Counted from the first letter of the stretch, positions 16,888 through 26,219 are shown. The stretch: 64,000 nt of DNA from CAYUVF01 sp964448045 (GCA_964448045.1 CAYUVF010000002.1:78795-142794), one strand, 5' to 3'. Notes: generated by a model from the sequence alone, not told the origin. Program-made: numbers and translations.

Positions 16888-18306
16888 ATGACTTTTTTTG
16901 CATTCGGATTGAATCACGAGACGGCGTCCGTCGGGGTGACGGAGGCGTTTGCGCTGGATGAAACGGCGCAGCGCATCCTCTACGCCGAGTTGGATCTTGC
17001 GGAGCCGGCTGAAGTGATTTTACTGTCGACGTGCAATCGCACCGAGGCGTATCTTTATGGCACGCCCGACGACGCGCGGCAGGTCCAACAGATCCTGAGC
17101 GCAGAGGCCGGGCAGCCCTGGCCCGAGGACGAAGCTTTTTACCTCCGCGATGAGGCTGCTGTGCGGCACATTCTGGAAGTGACCAGCGGACTGCGTTCGA
17201 TGGTCCTGGGCGATGCGCAGATCCTCGCTCAGGTTAAGGAGGCCTATCGCCGCGCAGTCGAAGCCGATGCAGTGAATACGCTCCTGCACCGCTTGATGCA
17301 CACGGCCTTCCGAGCGGCCAAGCGCGTCACCAGCGAAACAGCTCTCTCCAGCGGCGCGGCCTCGGTGTCGAGCGCCGCCGTAGCCATGGCGCGCGATCAT
17401 TTCGACGATGTGGTCGGCGGGAGCCTCGAAGGGGCCGATGTACTGCTCGTCGGCGCCGGCAAGATGGGCCGACTGGCGCTGCAGGCGATGCAGAGCTACA
17501 CGCCGCACACCATTCGGGTCACCAATAGATCTCCCGAGCGTGCCCGTGACGTCGCTGCTGCCAACGGCGCCGAGACCGTCGACTGGGCGGAGCGCCACCA
17601 CGCGGCCAGCCAGGCCGATGTGGTGATCGTAGCCACGGGCGCCCCCGATCCGGTGCTGCGATCCGGGTCGCTTCCGGCACGGCCCGATCATCGCGTGCCT
17701 GCGCTACTCATCGACATCTCAATGCCGCGCAACATCGACCCGGCCGTCGACAAACGCACAGGTTACGTCGTGATGGATCTGGATGCGCTGCAGGCGTGGA
17801 CGAACCGCGTCGAGGCGCAGCGCAGTGCCGAGGTGCCTGCCGCCCGTGCCATCTGCGACGACCTGATGGGCGATTTCGTGACGTGGGTCTTCCACCAGCA
17901 GGCACTACAACCGGCGATTCAGGCTATTCGTGACACGTTCGATGCCATCCGCACCCAGGAGATCGACCGGCACGCGCACCGCTTTTCTGAGCTCGACCGC
18001 GATGAGCTGGAGCAGATCACGCAGTCGATCATGCAGAAGCTGCTGGCGGTGCCCATCGTCCGGCTCAAAAACGTCGATCCCGAGAGCATTGATTTCGTCC
18101 GCGGCATCGAATTGCTCCGTGCGCTCTTCGAACGGCCCGGCTGCGAGGACGAATCGGCTCAGGTGTCCGGCAATGGGGCGGCGAACAAGCAGCCCAGTCT
18201 CTCGGATGTGCCCGAAGGGTGCCCGTTCGAGCCGGAAGAGGACGACGAGGCGGGTGACGAGGAGCTGTTGCGCCGCGTCTTGCGCCGTTCGTCGCACGAG
18301 GCCTGA
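16888..18306 (+). CDS. hemA: Glutamyl-tRNA reductase
   Basis: HemA reduces glutamyl-tRNA to glutamate-1-semialdehyde, the first committed step of tetrapyrrole synthesis. LLSTCNRTEAYLY contains the thioester Cys49. SGLRSMVLGDAQILAQVKEAYRRA follows, then the NADPH domain (VLLVGAGKMGRLAL) and the C-terminal dimerisation helices. At 472 residues it is longer than usual because of an acidic tail (PEGCPFEPEEDDEAGDEE) with no known role, which could mark it for regulated turnover. hemC starts 11 bp after the stop, so the pair forms an operon. Confidence 0.95.
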   Translation: MTFFAFGLNHETASVGVTEAFALDETAQRILYAELDLAEPAEVILLSTCNRTEAYLYGTPDDARQVQQILSAEAGQPWPEDEAFYLRDEAAVRHILEVTSGLRSMVLGDAQILAQVKEAYRRAVEADAVNTLLHRLMHTAFRAAKRVTSETALSSGAASVSSAAVAMARDHFDDVVGGSLEGADVLLVGAGKMGRLALQAMQSYTPHTIRVTNRSPERARDVAAANGAETVDWAERHHAASQADVVIVATGAPDPVLRSGSLPARPDHRVPALLIDISMPRNIDPAVDKRTGYVVMDLDALQAWTNRVEAQRSAEVPAARAICDDLMGDFVTWVFHQQALQPAIQAIRDTFDAIRTQEIDRHAHRFSELDRDELEQITQSIMQKLLAVPIVRLKNVDPESIDFVRGIELLRALFERPGCEDESAQVSGNGAANKQPSLSDVPEGCPFEPEEDDEAGDEELLRRVLRRSSHEA

Positions 18307-18317
18307 TCGGGCATTCT

Positions 18318-19268
18318 ATGTCTATGGAGCCGGGCTCGATCACATTAGGCACGCGGGGCAGCCAACTTGCGCTCTGGCAGGCAACCCGCATCCAAGAGCA
18401 ACTCGAAGCCGCCGGGTGGCAGGTGACCGTCGAAACGATCACAACGCGCGGCGATCAGGTGCAGGATGTACCGCTGTCGGAGGTGGGCGACGAAGCCCTT
18501 TTCACGAAGGAACTGGACCGCGCGATGCTCCGCGAGGAGATCGACGTGGCCGTCCACTCGCTGAAAGATTTGCCCACGCGCCTGCCCGTCGGGATTGTGC
18601 TGGCGGCCGTCAGCGAGCGGGCGAATCCGTTTGATGCGTTTATTGCTCATCCGTCGTTCGACGGCGACCTGGCAGATCTGCCCGAGGGAGCCGTTATTGC
18701 GACGTCGTCGCTGCGACGGCGCGCGCAGCTTAAGGCGTGGCGGCCCGATCTGGAGATCGTTCCGGTGCGTGGCAACGTCGATTCGCGGATCGATAAGCTC
18801 GATGCCAGCGACTGGCACGCGATGGTCCTCGCCGTCGCTGGGCTGGTCCGGATGGGGATGCGCGACCGGATCCGCCAGGCCTTTCCCGTTGAGATCATGA
18901 TCCCGGCTGTCGGGCAAGGAGCACTGGGCATTACGTGCCGCGCCGAGGAGGGGGCCCTCCGCGAGCGGCTCCAGCACACGCTCAACCACCAATCGACCCA
19001 CATCGCCATCAGAGCCGAGCGGGCGTTCATGCGGGAGATCGGGGGCGGATGCCAGGTGCCGACGGGCGCCTGGGCCCGGCTCAACGAATCCGGGGCGGTG
19101 GTGCTGGACGGATGTGTTGCTGCGCTGGATGGAAGTGCGCTCTACCGCGATCGGCGGGTGGTGGTGCCGGAGAACGCGGCTCAGGCGGGCCGGTCCCTGG
19201 CCACGCAGCTGTTAGACACTGGCGGTGCAGCCATCCTCGACGCGATACGCGAGCATCCGCATTCATAG
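18318..19268 (+). CDS. hemC: Porphobilinogen deaminase (hydroxymethylbilane synthase)
   Basis: The 316-residue enzyme polymerises four porphobilinogens. TLGTRGSQLALWQ opens domain 1, AVHSLKDLPTRLP is the catalytic loop and SSLRRRAQL binds substrate carboxylates. GGGCQVP carries the dipyrromethane cofactor Cys245. The usual fold and length are preserved. Two adjacent starts, ATG 18318 and ATG 18324, are both possible. Downstream of hemA in the same operon; it converges with the HDOD gene. Confidence 0.95.
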   Translation: MSMEPGSITLGTRGSQLALWQATRIQEQLEAAGWQVTVETITTRGDQVQDVPLSEVGDEALFTKELDRAMLREEIDVAVHSLKDLPTRLPVGIVLAAVSERANPFDAFIAHPSFDGDLADLPEGAVIATSSLRRRAQLKAWRPDLEIVPVRGNVDSRIDKLDASDWHAMVLAVAGLVRMGMRDRIRQAFPVEIMIPAVGQGALGITCRAEEGALRERLQHTLNHQSTHIAIRAERAFMREIGGGCQVPTGAWARLNESGAVVLDGCVAALDGSALYRDRRVVVPENAAQAGRSLATQLLDTGGAAILDAIREHPHS

Positions 19269-19298
19269 CGCGCTCATCAGCCTGGATCACCGCTCGGA

Positions 19299-20306
19299 TC
19301 ACCGCTCGGCAGCACGGCCAAGGGGAGGATACGTGGGCTCCAGTCGATCGTCTTTTGATGCTTCGCTTGCAGAAACCGACATGTGCGTCACGTACGCGTC
19401 GAGCCGCGACTGCTCCACCTGAAGCGCCTCCTTCAAATCTTGGATACCTGCCATCTCGGGCAGATCGTAGTCGATTAGCAGGGCCCAGACGGGATGTTCG
19501 AGGGCCTCGTCCCAGCTCAGCTCCTCAGAGAAGGCGTGGCCCATCGCCTTGGCGGCCAAGTTCGCGGCCGTCACGGCGCGGAAAAGCCGGCTCTGCTCCG
19601 TTTGCGCCTCCAGCGCGTTCACATCGTGGTGCAGCCGGATGACATCGGTCAACGGCTCGGGGAAGTTGAGCTTGCGAGCGGTAAACTCGCCGGCTTCGGT
19701 GTGGTCGTAGCCGAAGACGAGCTGCTCCATCACCCGCTCGTTGGGATGGTGGACTTGGCTTGCCAGATCGCCGCCCTCGTACAACGCCAGCGCTTCCTCC
19801 GGGAAGTTGTAGACCAGAATGATCTTGCCGAAGTCGTGGAGGAGTCCCGCGGTAAGGGGATCGCTCTGATCTTCTTCGTTGCGGGCGCGGCGCGCAGGCA
19901 GCGTCGTGAACAGATACCGCGTCAGATATGCCACGCCAATGTTGTGGCGGATCAGCCGGATGAACGCGTCGCGGGCGGGCCCGTCGATGATGGAGCGCAG
20001 CTTCAGCATATTCATCCCCACGACGAGCCCCGTCACGGCCACAGGGCCGAGCATGACAACCGCGCGCCGTGTGCTGCTCACTGACCGCTGGAGCCCGTAA
20101 TAGGCCGAGTTGACGGTCTGCAGCAGCCGCGCCACGACTCCCGGATCTCGCTCCACCATCTCCGTCACCGGGCGTACTTCCATACGCTCCGGCGAATGCA
20201 TGATGTCCAGCGCTTCGGTGAGCGTCTGGGGCAGGGGCGGGCAGCGGAGCTCCAGGGTACTGAGCGTGCCCTGTTCAATATCGTTTTGTGCGTCGTCGGC
20301 GGCCAT
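19299..20306 (-). CDS. HDOD domain protein, end of the flagellar operon
   Basis: The 335-residue protein carries an HDOD domain from about residue 18 to 210: CPPLPQTLTEALDIMHSPE, then VARLLQTVNSAYYGLQRSVSSTRRAVVMLG and the HD-like pattern LTAGLLHDFGKIILV, typical of signalling proteins without proven hydrolase activity. HDOD proteins often link c-di-GMP, chemotaxis and motility control. Its position, 41 bp downstream of flgL on the same strand, suggests co-transcription with late flagellar genes. A paralogue is encoded at 30312-31262. Confidence 0.88.
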   Translation of the reverse strand: MAADDAQNDIEQGTLSTLELRCPPLPQTLTEALDIMHSPERMEVRPVTEMVERDPGVVARLLQTVNSAYYGLQRSVSSTRRAVVMLGPVAVTGLVVGMNMLKLRSIIDGPARDAFIRLIRHNIGVAYLTRYLFTTLPARRARNEEDQSDPLTAGLLHDFGKIILVYNFPEEALALYEGGDLASQVHHPNERVMEQLVFGYDHTEAGEFTARKLNFPEPLTDVIRLHHDVNALEAQTEQSRLFRAVTAANLAAKAMGHAFSEELSWDEALEHPVWALLIDYDLPEMAGIQDLKEALQVEQSRLDAYVTHMSVSASEASKDDRLEPTYPPLGRAAER

Positions 20307-20347
20307 TATACAGGCAAAGGCTACGGGGAACGATCCGAACGGGTCGA

Positions 20348-21310
20348 TTAGAGGAAGTCGATCAGGCTGGTTTGCTTGACGGAGGCCGTCACTTTGAGGG
20401 CGGCCTGCAGGTTGGTCTGTTTGCTCTGGAGCTCGGTCAGGGTTTCAGCGAGGTCAGTGTCCTCGATGTCGGAGCGGCGGGCTTCGGTGCGGAGCGACAG
20501 GTCGCTGAGCCGCGTGTCGGCGAGGTCGAGGCGCCGGGCAATGGTGCCTGCTTCGGCCGTGCGGTCGATCACGTGATCCCGCGCCTGTTCGAGCTCGCCC
20601 AGCGCATCCTGAATGGCGTTTTGCTGATCCGCCGGGGTAGCGAAGGGCGTGGGCGGGTCGAGCGCATCAATCATGGAATCGAGCGCGTCGATAATGTTCG
20701 TCGATGGCGGGCCGGCATCAACCTGATGGACCTCCTGGCCCGTCATATTGATTTTCAGCTTCTGGCCCGGTCCCACAAAGCGGGTGCGCTCGCCGTCGAT
20801 GCGGGAGTAGTCATCGGGCCCTGTATTCGGTTCGCCAGTGGCCGGGTCGAATGGCTCGTCCTGGGTGGCGTTGCCCGCAAACAGATACTCATCACCCTCC
20901 TTCGTATTCAACGCGTCGATGACCGTATCCTTGATACCCCGCAGCTGATCGGCGAGGGCGGCGCGGTCATCGGCGTTGAGGGTATCGTTGGCGCCCTGCA
21001 CGCCCTGCTCGTACGCCTCCGCAAACTGTTCGGAAATGCCATCGAGCGTATCCTGGGTTGCGTTAATCCAGTGGAGGGAGGTGTTGACTGAGCGCTGATG
21101 CTGCTTGACTTCGTTGTTGAACGCCTCCAGCTTCCGCGCTTGCTCGAATCCCGCGGCATCATCCGAAGGGCGGTTGATGCGCCGCCCGGTGCTGAGCTGC
21201 TCGCTGAGGCTGGCGATGTCACGGCGCAGTATGCTGCGGCTGCGATCGGCGAAGCGGTTGGTCACGCTCAGCTGTCGGGTCAGGTTGTACGGGCGGATCG
21301 GGGTGTTCAT
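20348..21310 (-). CDS. flgL: Flagellar hook-associated protein 3 FlgL
   Basis: The 320-residue protein joins hook and filament with FlgK. The N-terminal helices (ASLSEQLSTGRRINRPSDDAA) and C-terminal helices (LTELQSKQTNLQAALKVTASVKQTSLIDFL) match the flagellin-like ends that form the D0/D1 coiled-coil. The middle is short. It follows flgK by 23 bp. Confidence 0.93.
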   Translation of the reverse strand: MNTPIRPYNLTRQLSVTNRFADRSRSILRRDIASLSEQLSTGRRINRPSDDAAGFEQARKLEAFNNEVKQHQRSVNTSLHWINATQDTLDGISEQFAEAYEQGVQGANDTLNADDRAALADQLRGIKDTVIDALNTKEGDEYLFAGNATQDEPFDPATGEPNTGPDDYSRIDGERTRFVGPGQKLKINMTGQEVHQVDAGPPSTNIIDALDSMIDALDPPTPFATPADQQNAIQDALGELEQARDHVIDRTAEAGTIARRLDLADTRLSDLSLRTEARRSDIEDTDLAETLTELQSKQTNLQAALKVTASVKQTSLIDFL

Positions 21311-21333
21311 GGGGGGGCGCGGTCGGGATCGGC

Positions 21334-22692
21334 TTAGAGCGAGAGCAGGGTGTCCATCATCTCTTGCGCGGTGCGCACGATGCGTGCCGAGGCGGCGTAG
21401 CCCTGTTGGTACTTGATCATGTTGGCCATCTCCTCATCGAGCGATACGCCCGAAACGCCGCGTTCCATGCCTTCGGTCTGTGTCAGCACGGCCGACTCGG
21501 CCGAGGCGCGCTTGTTTGCGCTGGCCAGCTGGCTGCCCACATCCGACACCAGGTCGATGGCGGCGTCGTCGAGGCCTGCGGTGTTGCGCAAATCGAAGAG
21601 GTTGAGGGCGTTGTCGGCATTGCCGTTTTCGTTGGGCGCGCTGGAGGCGGCCACCTGGTCGGGGGTCAGGCTCGCGCTGAGGCGAATTGAACTCGCCGAC
21701 GTTCCGGCCGGATCGAAGAAGTCGCGTCCGCCCGTAGCGTCATTCAGCCCGTAGCCCGACTGATGTGCTGCATTGACCTCGGTCGTGAGGTTGTTGGCCA
21801 GCGTATCGAGTGCACCGCGGATGCCGGGCAGGGTGGTCCCGAGCGTGTGTGTCCAGGCGCCGAGTTTACCGTCTTCGTTCGAGAGGGCGAGGGCGGTGTC
21901 GGTGCCTTTCAGTTCGAGGATGCCCGAGGCGCCGTCCATTTCCAGCGTCTGCGCGGTGGTGCCCTCTACGACCGTCTTGCCGTTGATGCTGACGGTGTAT
22001 TCGTTGTCGTTCTCCTGCACGTTCACGGGCGCGAGCTCAGAGAGCTGTTTGACGACCTGATCGCGCTCGTCTTCGGCTCCGAGGTCGGGCGAGCCGGCGG
22101 CGCGGGCGGTTTCGATCTGGCCGTTCAGATCGGCGAGGCGCGTGATCAGACTGTTGGCCGACTCGACGCCGCCTTGCAACGCTTGCGTGGCTTCGGCATC
22201 GAGCCGCTGCAGGTCCTGATCGATGCGGTTGAACGCCGTCGTCAGCGACTCGGCTTTGCTGAGTAGCGCTTGCCGCGCCCCCGTATCCGTCGGATTATCC
22301 GCAACGTCGCTCCACGCGTTCCAGAAGTCGTTCATCGTGCGGGTGAGCGAACCGTCGGTACCCACGGCAAAGGCCGACTCGATATTGCCGAGCAGCCGCG
22401 CTTCTTCTTCGGCGGCGCCCAGGCCCGTCTGCGCCTCGCGCGATGCGTCCTGCAGGAGCCGGTCGCGCATCCGCTCGAACGACTCGACGGACACGCCGGC
22501 CATCCGGTCGCTTGTGCCGGGCGGGCCCATGATGACACCGGGGGAGTGGGTCGTTTCGCTGCTCATGCGCAGGCGACGGCGGCTGTAGCCCTCCGACTCC
22601 GCGTTCGCCACGTTCTGGGCAACTGAGTTGAGCCCGGCATCGTAGGTTTGCAGCGCACGCCGGCCGATATGTAACAGTTGATTGACGCTCAT
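21334..22692 (-). CDS. flgK: Flagellar hook-associated protein 1 FlgK
   Basis: The 452-residue protein begins in FlgK style with SVNQLLHIGRRALQTYDAGLNSVAQNVANAES and ends with NMIKYQQGYAASARIVRTAQEMMDTLL, the matched terminal helices of rod/hook-family proteins. Central part: ESFERMRDRLLQDASREAQTGLG and the FlgK D1 helices. It is near the short end of the family. flgN starts the transcript unit 2 bp upstream of this ATG, and the likely sigma-28 promoter lies upstream of flgN. Confidence 0.95.
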   Translation of the reverse strand: MSVNQLLHIGRRALQTYDAGLNSVAQNVANAESEGYSRRRLRMSSETTHSPGVIMGPPGTSDRMAGVSVESFERMRDRLLQDASREAQTGLGAAEEEARLLGNIESAFAVGTDGSLTRTMNDFWNAWSDVADNPTDTGARQALLSKAESLTTAFNRIDQDLQRLDAEATQALQGGVESANSLITRLADLNGQIETARAAGSPDLGAEDERDQVVKQLSELAPVNVQENDNEYTVSINGKTVVEGTTAQTLEMDGASGILELKGTDTALALSNEDGKLGAWTHTLGTTLPGIRGALDTLANNLTTEVNAAHQSGYGLNDATGGRDFFDPAGTSASSIRLSASLTPDQVAASSAPNENGNADNALNLFDLRNTAGLDDAAIDLVSDVGSQLASANKRASAESAVLTQTEGMERGVSGVSLDEEMANMIKYQQGYAASARIVRTAQEMMDTLLSL

Positions 22693-22694
22693 GG

Positions 22695-23231
22695 CTATCC
22701 GATCTGGTTGAGGACGGACTCTGGCTCGGGCGTGGACTGCTGGCCGCGCTCGGTGTACCCCCGAGCGGCGGGGGTCGTCGAGCCCCCCCGGAGGAAGGCG
22801 ATCATCTCTTGGCCCACGGAGGCCGCGTATTGCAGCGCATACTCCAGCTCCTCCGAGACCGACTCCACCCGTGCGGCCTCTTCATGCAGCTGCGAGCGGA
22901 GCGAACGAAGGCGCCGGGCGGAGGCCGGATCGTTATGCTGGGCGGCGGTGGCGTCGGCGAGCAGGTCGAGCGTAGCATCGTCGTTTAGGTCGAGCATGCG
23001 GCGCGTCAAGCGCATCTGTCGCTTACGGGCCGTGCTCACTTGTTCGAGTGCCGCCGCGGCTTCACTGGTCTGGCGCGTGGCCGCCTCGAGGTCGTTCAGG
23101 TCCTCATCGCGCAGGACATCGAGTTGATGGTCCAGCGCGTCGGCAAGCGCCGTGAGCGCGTCCTGCTCCTGCTCCAGCGTGTCGATGAGCGTGTTCACGA
23201 GGGGATGGCCGTCGGATGAGGAAGTCGTCAT
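22695..23231 (-). CDS. flgN: FlgN-like chaperone for FlgK/FlgL
   Basis: From ATG 23231 the protein has 178 residues, mostly one long helical region (residues 10-155) with the tail ARGYTERGQQSTPEPESVLNQIG. That length, helicity and tail fit FlgN chaperones, which keep hook-associated proteins export-competent in the cytoplasm. Sequence conservation in this family is weak, so position next to flgK and flgL carries much of the call. The longer frame from 23291 is rejected because a sigma-28-type promoter sits at 23255-23280. Confidence 0.8.
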   Translation of the reverse strand: MTTSSSDGHPLVNTLIDTLEQEQDALTALADALDHQLDVLRDEDLNDLEAATRQTSEAAAALEQVSTARKRQMRLTRRMLDLNDDATLDLLADATAAQHNDPASARRLRSLRSQLHEEAARVESVSEELEYALQYAASVGQEMIAFLRGGSTTPAARGYTERGQQSTPEPESVLNQIG

Positions 23232-23254
23232 GGTAAATGGGGCGGATGGTTGGG

Positions 23255-23280
23255 TTATCGGCGACAGACGGGGGGGCTTA
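23255..23280 (-). promoter_or_regulatory. Putative sigma-28 (FliA) promoter for flgN-flgK-flgL
   Basis: On the minus strand TAAG (23280-23277) is followed after 14 nt by GCCGATAA (23262-23255), an exact -10 of the flagellar sigma-28 consensus. It fits in the 56 bp gap between the flgJ stop and the flgN ATG. flgN, flgK and flgL are classical late genes in other bacteria, which supports the call. Confidence 0.7.
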
Positions 23281-23287
23281 AAATGCG

Positions 23288-23665
23288 TCAACCCTGCGAG
23301 AGGCCAGCGGGCAGATCCGTGGGGGTGCCTTGAGGTGAGGCCGAGCCGGAGGCGTCGTCGTAGCCCCAGCGCTTGAGGAGCATCTCGCGGATATCCAGTG
23401 TGCCCGATTCGACGAGGTGATCGGTCAGTATATCCGTGAGGTGGTCGCGCTGCGAATCGCGCTGGCTGTTCATCCAGCCGGGCCCGTTTTCACCGGCCAT
23501 CGAGGACGACATCAGGTCGTTCGTCATCACCTCCACGAATTGGCGGACCAGCACTTTCTCGAACTGGGCCGCCGCTTCCTCCGGGTTGCCGGGGCGGTCC
23601 GGCGACGCCGCCGATTGCAACTGTAGGGTGTTCTCCGACGCGAGGGCGGATGCATTGATGCTCAT
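23288..23665 (-). CDS. flgJ: Rod-binding protein FlgJ, N-terminal type only
   Basis: The 125-residue protein corresponds to the N-terminal domain of FlgJ: EAAAQFEKVLVRQFVEVMTNDLM is the conserved rod-binding block, followed by DILTDHLVESGTLDIREMLLKRW. The peptidoglycan hydrolase domain of enterobacterial FlgJ is absent, as is common outside Proteobacteria; a separate hydrolase would then be needed. It sits between flgI and flgN. Confidence 0.85.
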   Translation of the reverse strand: MSINASALASENTLQLQSAASPDRPGNPEEAAAQFEKVLVRQFVEVMTNDLMSSSMAGENGPGWMNSQRDSQRDHLTDILTDHLVESGTLDIREMLLKRWGYDDASGSASPQGTPTDLPAGLSQG

Positions 23666-23685
23666 GACCGAAGCGGGAAGTCAGG

Positions 23686-24834
23686 TTAGAGGATGACGAG
23701 TTCGCCCTGCAGGGCGCCGGCGCGGTCGATCGACTGGAAGATGGAGATCACATCGCGGGCGGTAAGGCCCAGTTCATTGAGCGCCGCCGCCAGCTGATTT
23801 ACGTCGGTGTTCGGTTCAAGGACGACGGTGCGCACGGCCTCTTCTTCCACCTGCGCTGCGCCGACTTCATCCTGCACCGTTTCGCCTTCTTCGGCGAAGG
23901 GGGCGGGCTGAGAGATGACGGGGTCACGCTGCGTTGAAACGATCAGGCTGCCGTACGTAACCATTACCTCGCTGATGCGGATGTTGCCGCCCGCGACGAT
24001 GGTGCCCGTTCGCTCGTTGATGACCACGCGGGCGGGCACGTTCACGTCGACGGTGAGCCCTTCGAGGCTGGCCATCAGCTCGGAGGGGCTGTTGAGGACA
24101 TCGGGCACGTTGACGTCCACCAGGCCGGCGTGCTGCACGGTAGCGGCATCCGGAAAGACCTCGTCGATTGCTTCGACAATGCGCTGCGCATTGGTGAAGT
24201 CGGGGCGCCGCAGGACGAGACCGACGGAGGAGCCGTCGAAGTCCATAGGCGGCGGCTGTTTCACGATGGCTCCGTTGGGGATGCGGCCCGTGTTGGTGTT
24301 GTTGATCTTCACGCTGGACCCGGCGCTGGAGGCAAGTACGGCGCCGGTGGCGATGGGCCCCTGCGCCATGGCGTACATCTGATTGGGTGACATCTGGCTG
24401 ACCGAGGCATCGACCAGCGGCGTCTGAAGCAGCACGCCGCCCGAGAGCGAGCGCGCATCGCCCATCGCTGAAACGGTGACGTCGATCGTGCTCCCTGGCC
24501 CGCTGAATGGCTCCAGCGTAGCGGTCACCATCACCGCCGCCGCGTTGCGAGAGCTGAGCAGTTGGGGGTCGACGGCGATGCCAAAGCGCTTGAGCATGTT
24601 GGTGATGCTCTGCACGGTATAGGCGGCGCCGCGGCGGCCGCGCGCCCGGTCGCCGGTGCGGTCGAGTCCCACCACGATGCCGTAGCCCGTGAGTTGCAGG
24701 GGGGAGGCATTCTCCAGCGAAACCAGATCCTTGAGGCGCGCCGACCCGTCCTGCTGGGCCGCAGCCGGGAGCGTCGTACACATGAGAAGGACGGCCGTCA
24801 GGAGCGCCGTCCAGCGAGCGGTAGGGGAGTGCAT
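23686..24834 (-). CDS. flgI: Flagellar P-ring protein FlgI
   Basis: The 382-residue protein has a Sec signal peptide (residues 1-26, ending AAAQQ). It follows with ARLKDLVSLENASPLQLTGYGIVVGLDRTGDR, the strongly conserved FlgI start, and ends with TARDVISIFQSIDRAGALQGELVIL. It forms the periplasmic P ring around the rod. Its presence with flgA and flgH shows a Gram-negative flagellum with L and P rings. Confidence 0.95.
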   Translation of the reverse strand: MHSPTARWTALLTAVLLMCTTLPAAAQQDGSARLKDLVSLENASPLQLTGYGIVVGLDRTGDRARGRRGAAYTVQSITNMLKRFGIAVDPQLLSSRNAAAVMVTATLEPFSGPGSTIDVTVSAMGDARSLSGGVLLQTPLVDASVSQMSPNQMYAMAQGPIATGAVLASSAGSSVKINNTNTGRIPNGAIVKQPPPMDFDGSSVGLVLRRPDFTNAQRIVEAIDEVFPDAATVQHAGLVDVNVPDVLNSPSELMASLEGLTVDVNVPARVVINERTGTIVAGGNIRISEVMVTYGSLIVSTQRDPVISQPAPFAEEGETVQDEVGAAQVEEEAVRTVVLEPNTDVNQLAAALNELGLTARDVISIFQSIDRAGALQGELVIL

Positions 24835-24846
24835 AGGGGTGGGGAC

Positions 24847-25458
24847 TTATTGCATGCCAAAGAAGATCGCGGCCCCGAGCGCCACGACGGCGCCCGCCTT
24901 GGCCATGAAGCCGGGCTTGATGAACCGCCGCGTGAATCCGGCCCGCCGGTATTCGATCTCGGCGTTGGCGATCTGATACGAAAAGAGCGTATTGTCGTTA
25001 CGCACGTCGAAGGGGCGTACCAGGCCGCGCACGCGCATCAGGTGGGTCACGCCGTTGACTTCGACGCGTCGCTCGCCTTCGACGATCAGGTTGCCTGCAT
25101 CGTTCACGTCCACGATGCGCGCCGTCAGCCGACCTTGCAGCATCTCCGATTGCACGGTCTCGTTCGAGTTTTCCGAAGCCTTGTTAAACTGGGCGTTCAC
25201 GCCGAAGGTGCTGTTGACGTCGGGCGAGTTGATCCCGCTGCTGCCTCCGAGGCTGGAGTTTGAGGAATTCTCGTAGCCGCTGGAGCGTTGGGCGGAGGTC
25301 TGCTCGGCGAGAATGATCGTGAGCATATCGCCCGCCTGCTGCGCCCGCGGGTCGGCGTAGAGCGATTGGGCACGGGCGGGGCCGGCGGCCACCAGGAGGA
25401 CGGATAGCGTGACGGATAGCAGTGCAGCGAAGCGGCGGAGGACAAGGGAATACGTCAT
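24847..25458 (-). CDS. flgH: Flagellar L-ring protein FlgH without a lipobox
   Basis: From ATG 25458 the protein has 203 residues: a signal peptide ending AAGPARAQ, then SLYADPRAQQAGDMLTIILAEQTSAQ, the FlgH core, ending FRVRGLVRP-type beta strands and FIKPGFMAKAGAVVALGAAIFFGMQ. Enterobacterial FlgH is a lipoprotein with Cys after the signal; here there is no Cys at the cleavage site, so it would be a non-lipidated outer-membrane ring subunit. The upstream extension to 25548 is unlikely because it overlaps the 3' end of flgA. Confidence 0.88.
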   Translation of the reverse strand: MTYSLVLRRFAALLSVTLSVLLVAAGPARAQSLYADPRAQQAGDMLTIILAEQTSAQRSSGYENSSNSSLGGSSGINSPDVNSTFGVNAQFNKASENSNETVQSEMLQGRLTARIVDVNDAGNLIVEGERRVEVNGVTHLMRVRGLVRPFDVRNDNTLFSYQIANAEIEYRRAGFTRRFIKPGFMAKAGAVVALGAAIFFGMQ

Positions 25459-25486
25459 GGGAGAGAAGCACATGGGAAGCAAGCGG

Positions 25487-26194
25487 TTAGAGCGTTTCGA
25501 TCCACTCAGCAATGCCGGGGGCGGTGAGGCGGGCGCGGTACGTCGCATCGGTATCGGGGGCGTAGATGCGGATCACGTCGCCGATGTAGCCGGGCTCTCG
25601 GGCTTTGCAGCGCAGGTGCAGTGCCAGCCCGCGGCGCTCGTAGCGCAGTTCCACCTGCGAGCCGGTAGTGGCAGCGTAGGGGGGGCGCACGTCGCTTTGG
25701 CGCAACGTGCGGCCATCAGACAGATGGTGGGTCGCGTACAGCGAATGTTCGGTGCGCAGCGCCGCGTAATCGGAGGCGCGGAACGGCTCGCCGCGGAAGC
25801 GTGTCGTTTCCATCCAGGCTGCGTACACGTCGTCCGAGGTGATTTCGTCGTCCCCGGAAAGGGTTCGGCGCGTGATCATGACCGAGTCGTAGTGGGCCAC
25901 GTACAGCTGGGCCCAGCCGGCATCGCGGGGGCCCGTGGGCGTTTGGGCCCGGAGGCGGACCTGCGTCCGGCCGCGCGGCAACTGATCGAGTGAGGGGAAG
26001 GCCACCTCGACAGCAGTCGGATCCTCAAGCGAGGCGCTTGTGCGCATCACCCGCACCTCCAGCCGATGCGCCTCCGTCGGGAAGCGCTCGGCGAGGACCG
26101 CATGGGCGCGTTCGTCCAGCGAAACGCCATCCGAGGAATCGGCGGGGGCGCCAATCAGGCTGATCCAGGCCAGAAGAAGCAAGAGGGCAGACAT
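25487..26194 (-). CDS. flgA: Flagellar basal body P-ring formation chaperone FlgA
   Basis: The 235-residue exported protein has a short N-terminal signal segment and a C-terminal SAF domain: RTLSGDDEITSDDVYAAWMETTRFRGEPF, then GRTLRQSDVRPPYAATTGSQVELRYERRG and a final PGYIGDVIRIYAPDTDATYRARL block. FlgA escorts FlgI during P-ring assembly in the periplasm. It lies between flgG and flgH. Confidence 0.88.
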   Translation of the reverse strand: MSALLLLLAWISLIGAPADSSDGVSLDERAHAVLAERFPTEAHRLEVRVMRTSASLEDPTAVEVAFPSLDQLPRGRTQVRLRAQTPTGPRDAGWAQLYVAHYDSVMITRRTLSGDDEITSDDVYAAWMETTRFRGEPFRASDYAALRTEHSLYATHHLSDGRTLRQSDVRPPYAATTGSQVELRYERRGLALHLRCKAREPGYIGDVIRIYAPDTDATYRARLTAPGIAEWIETL

Positions 26195-26219
26195 CCGAGA
26201 GCGGAGCCGGTGGGGGAGA

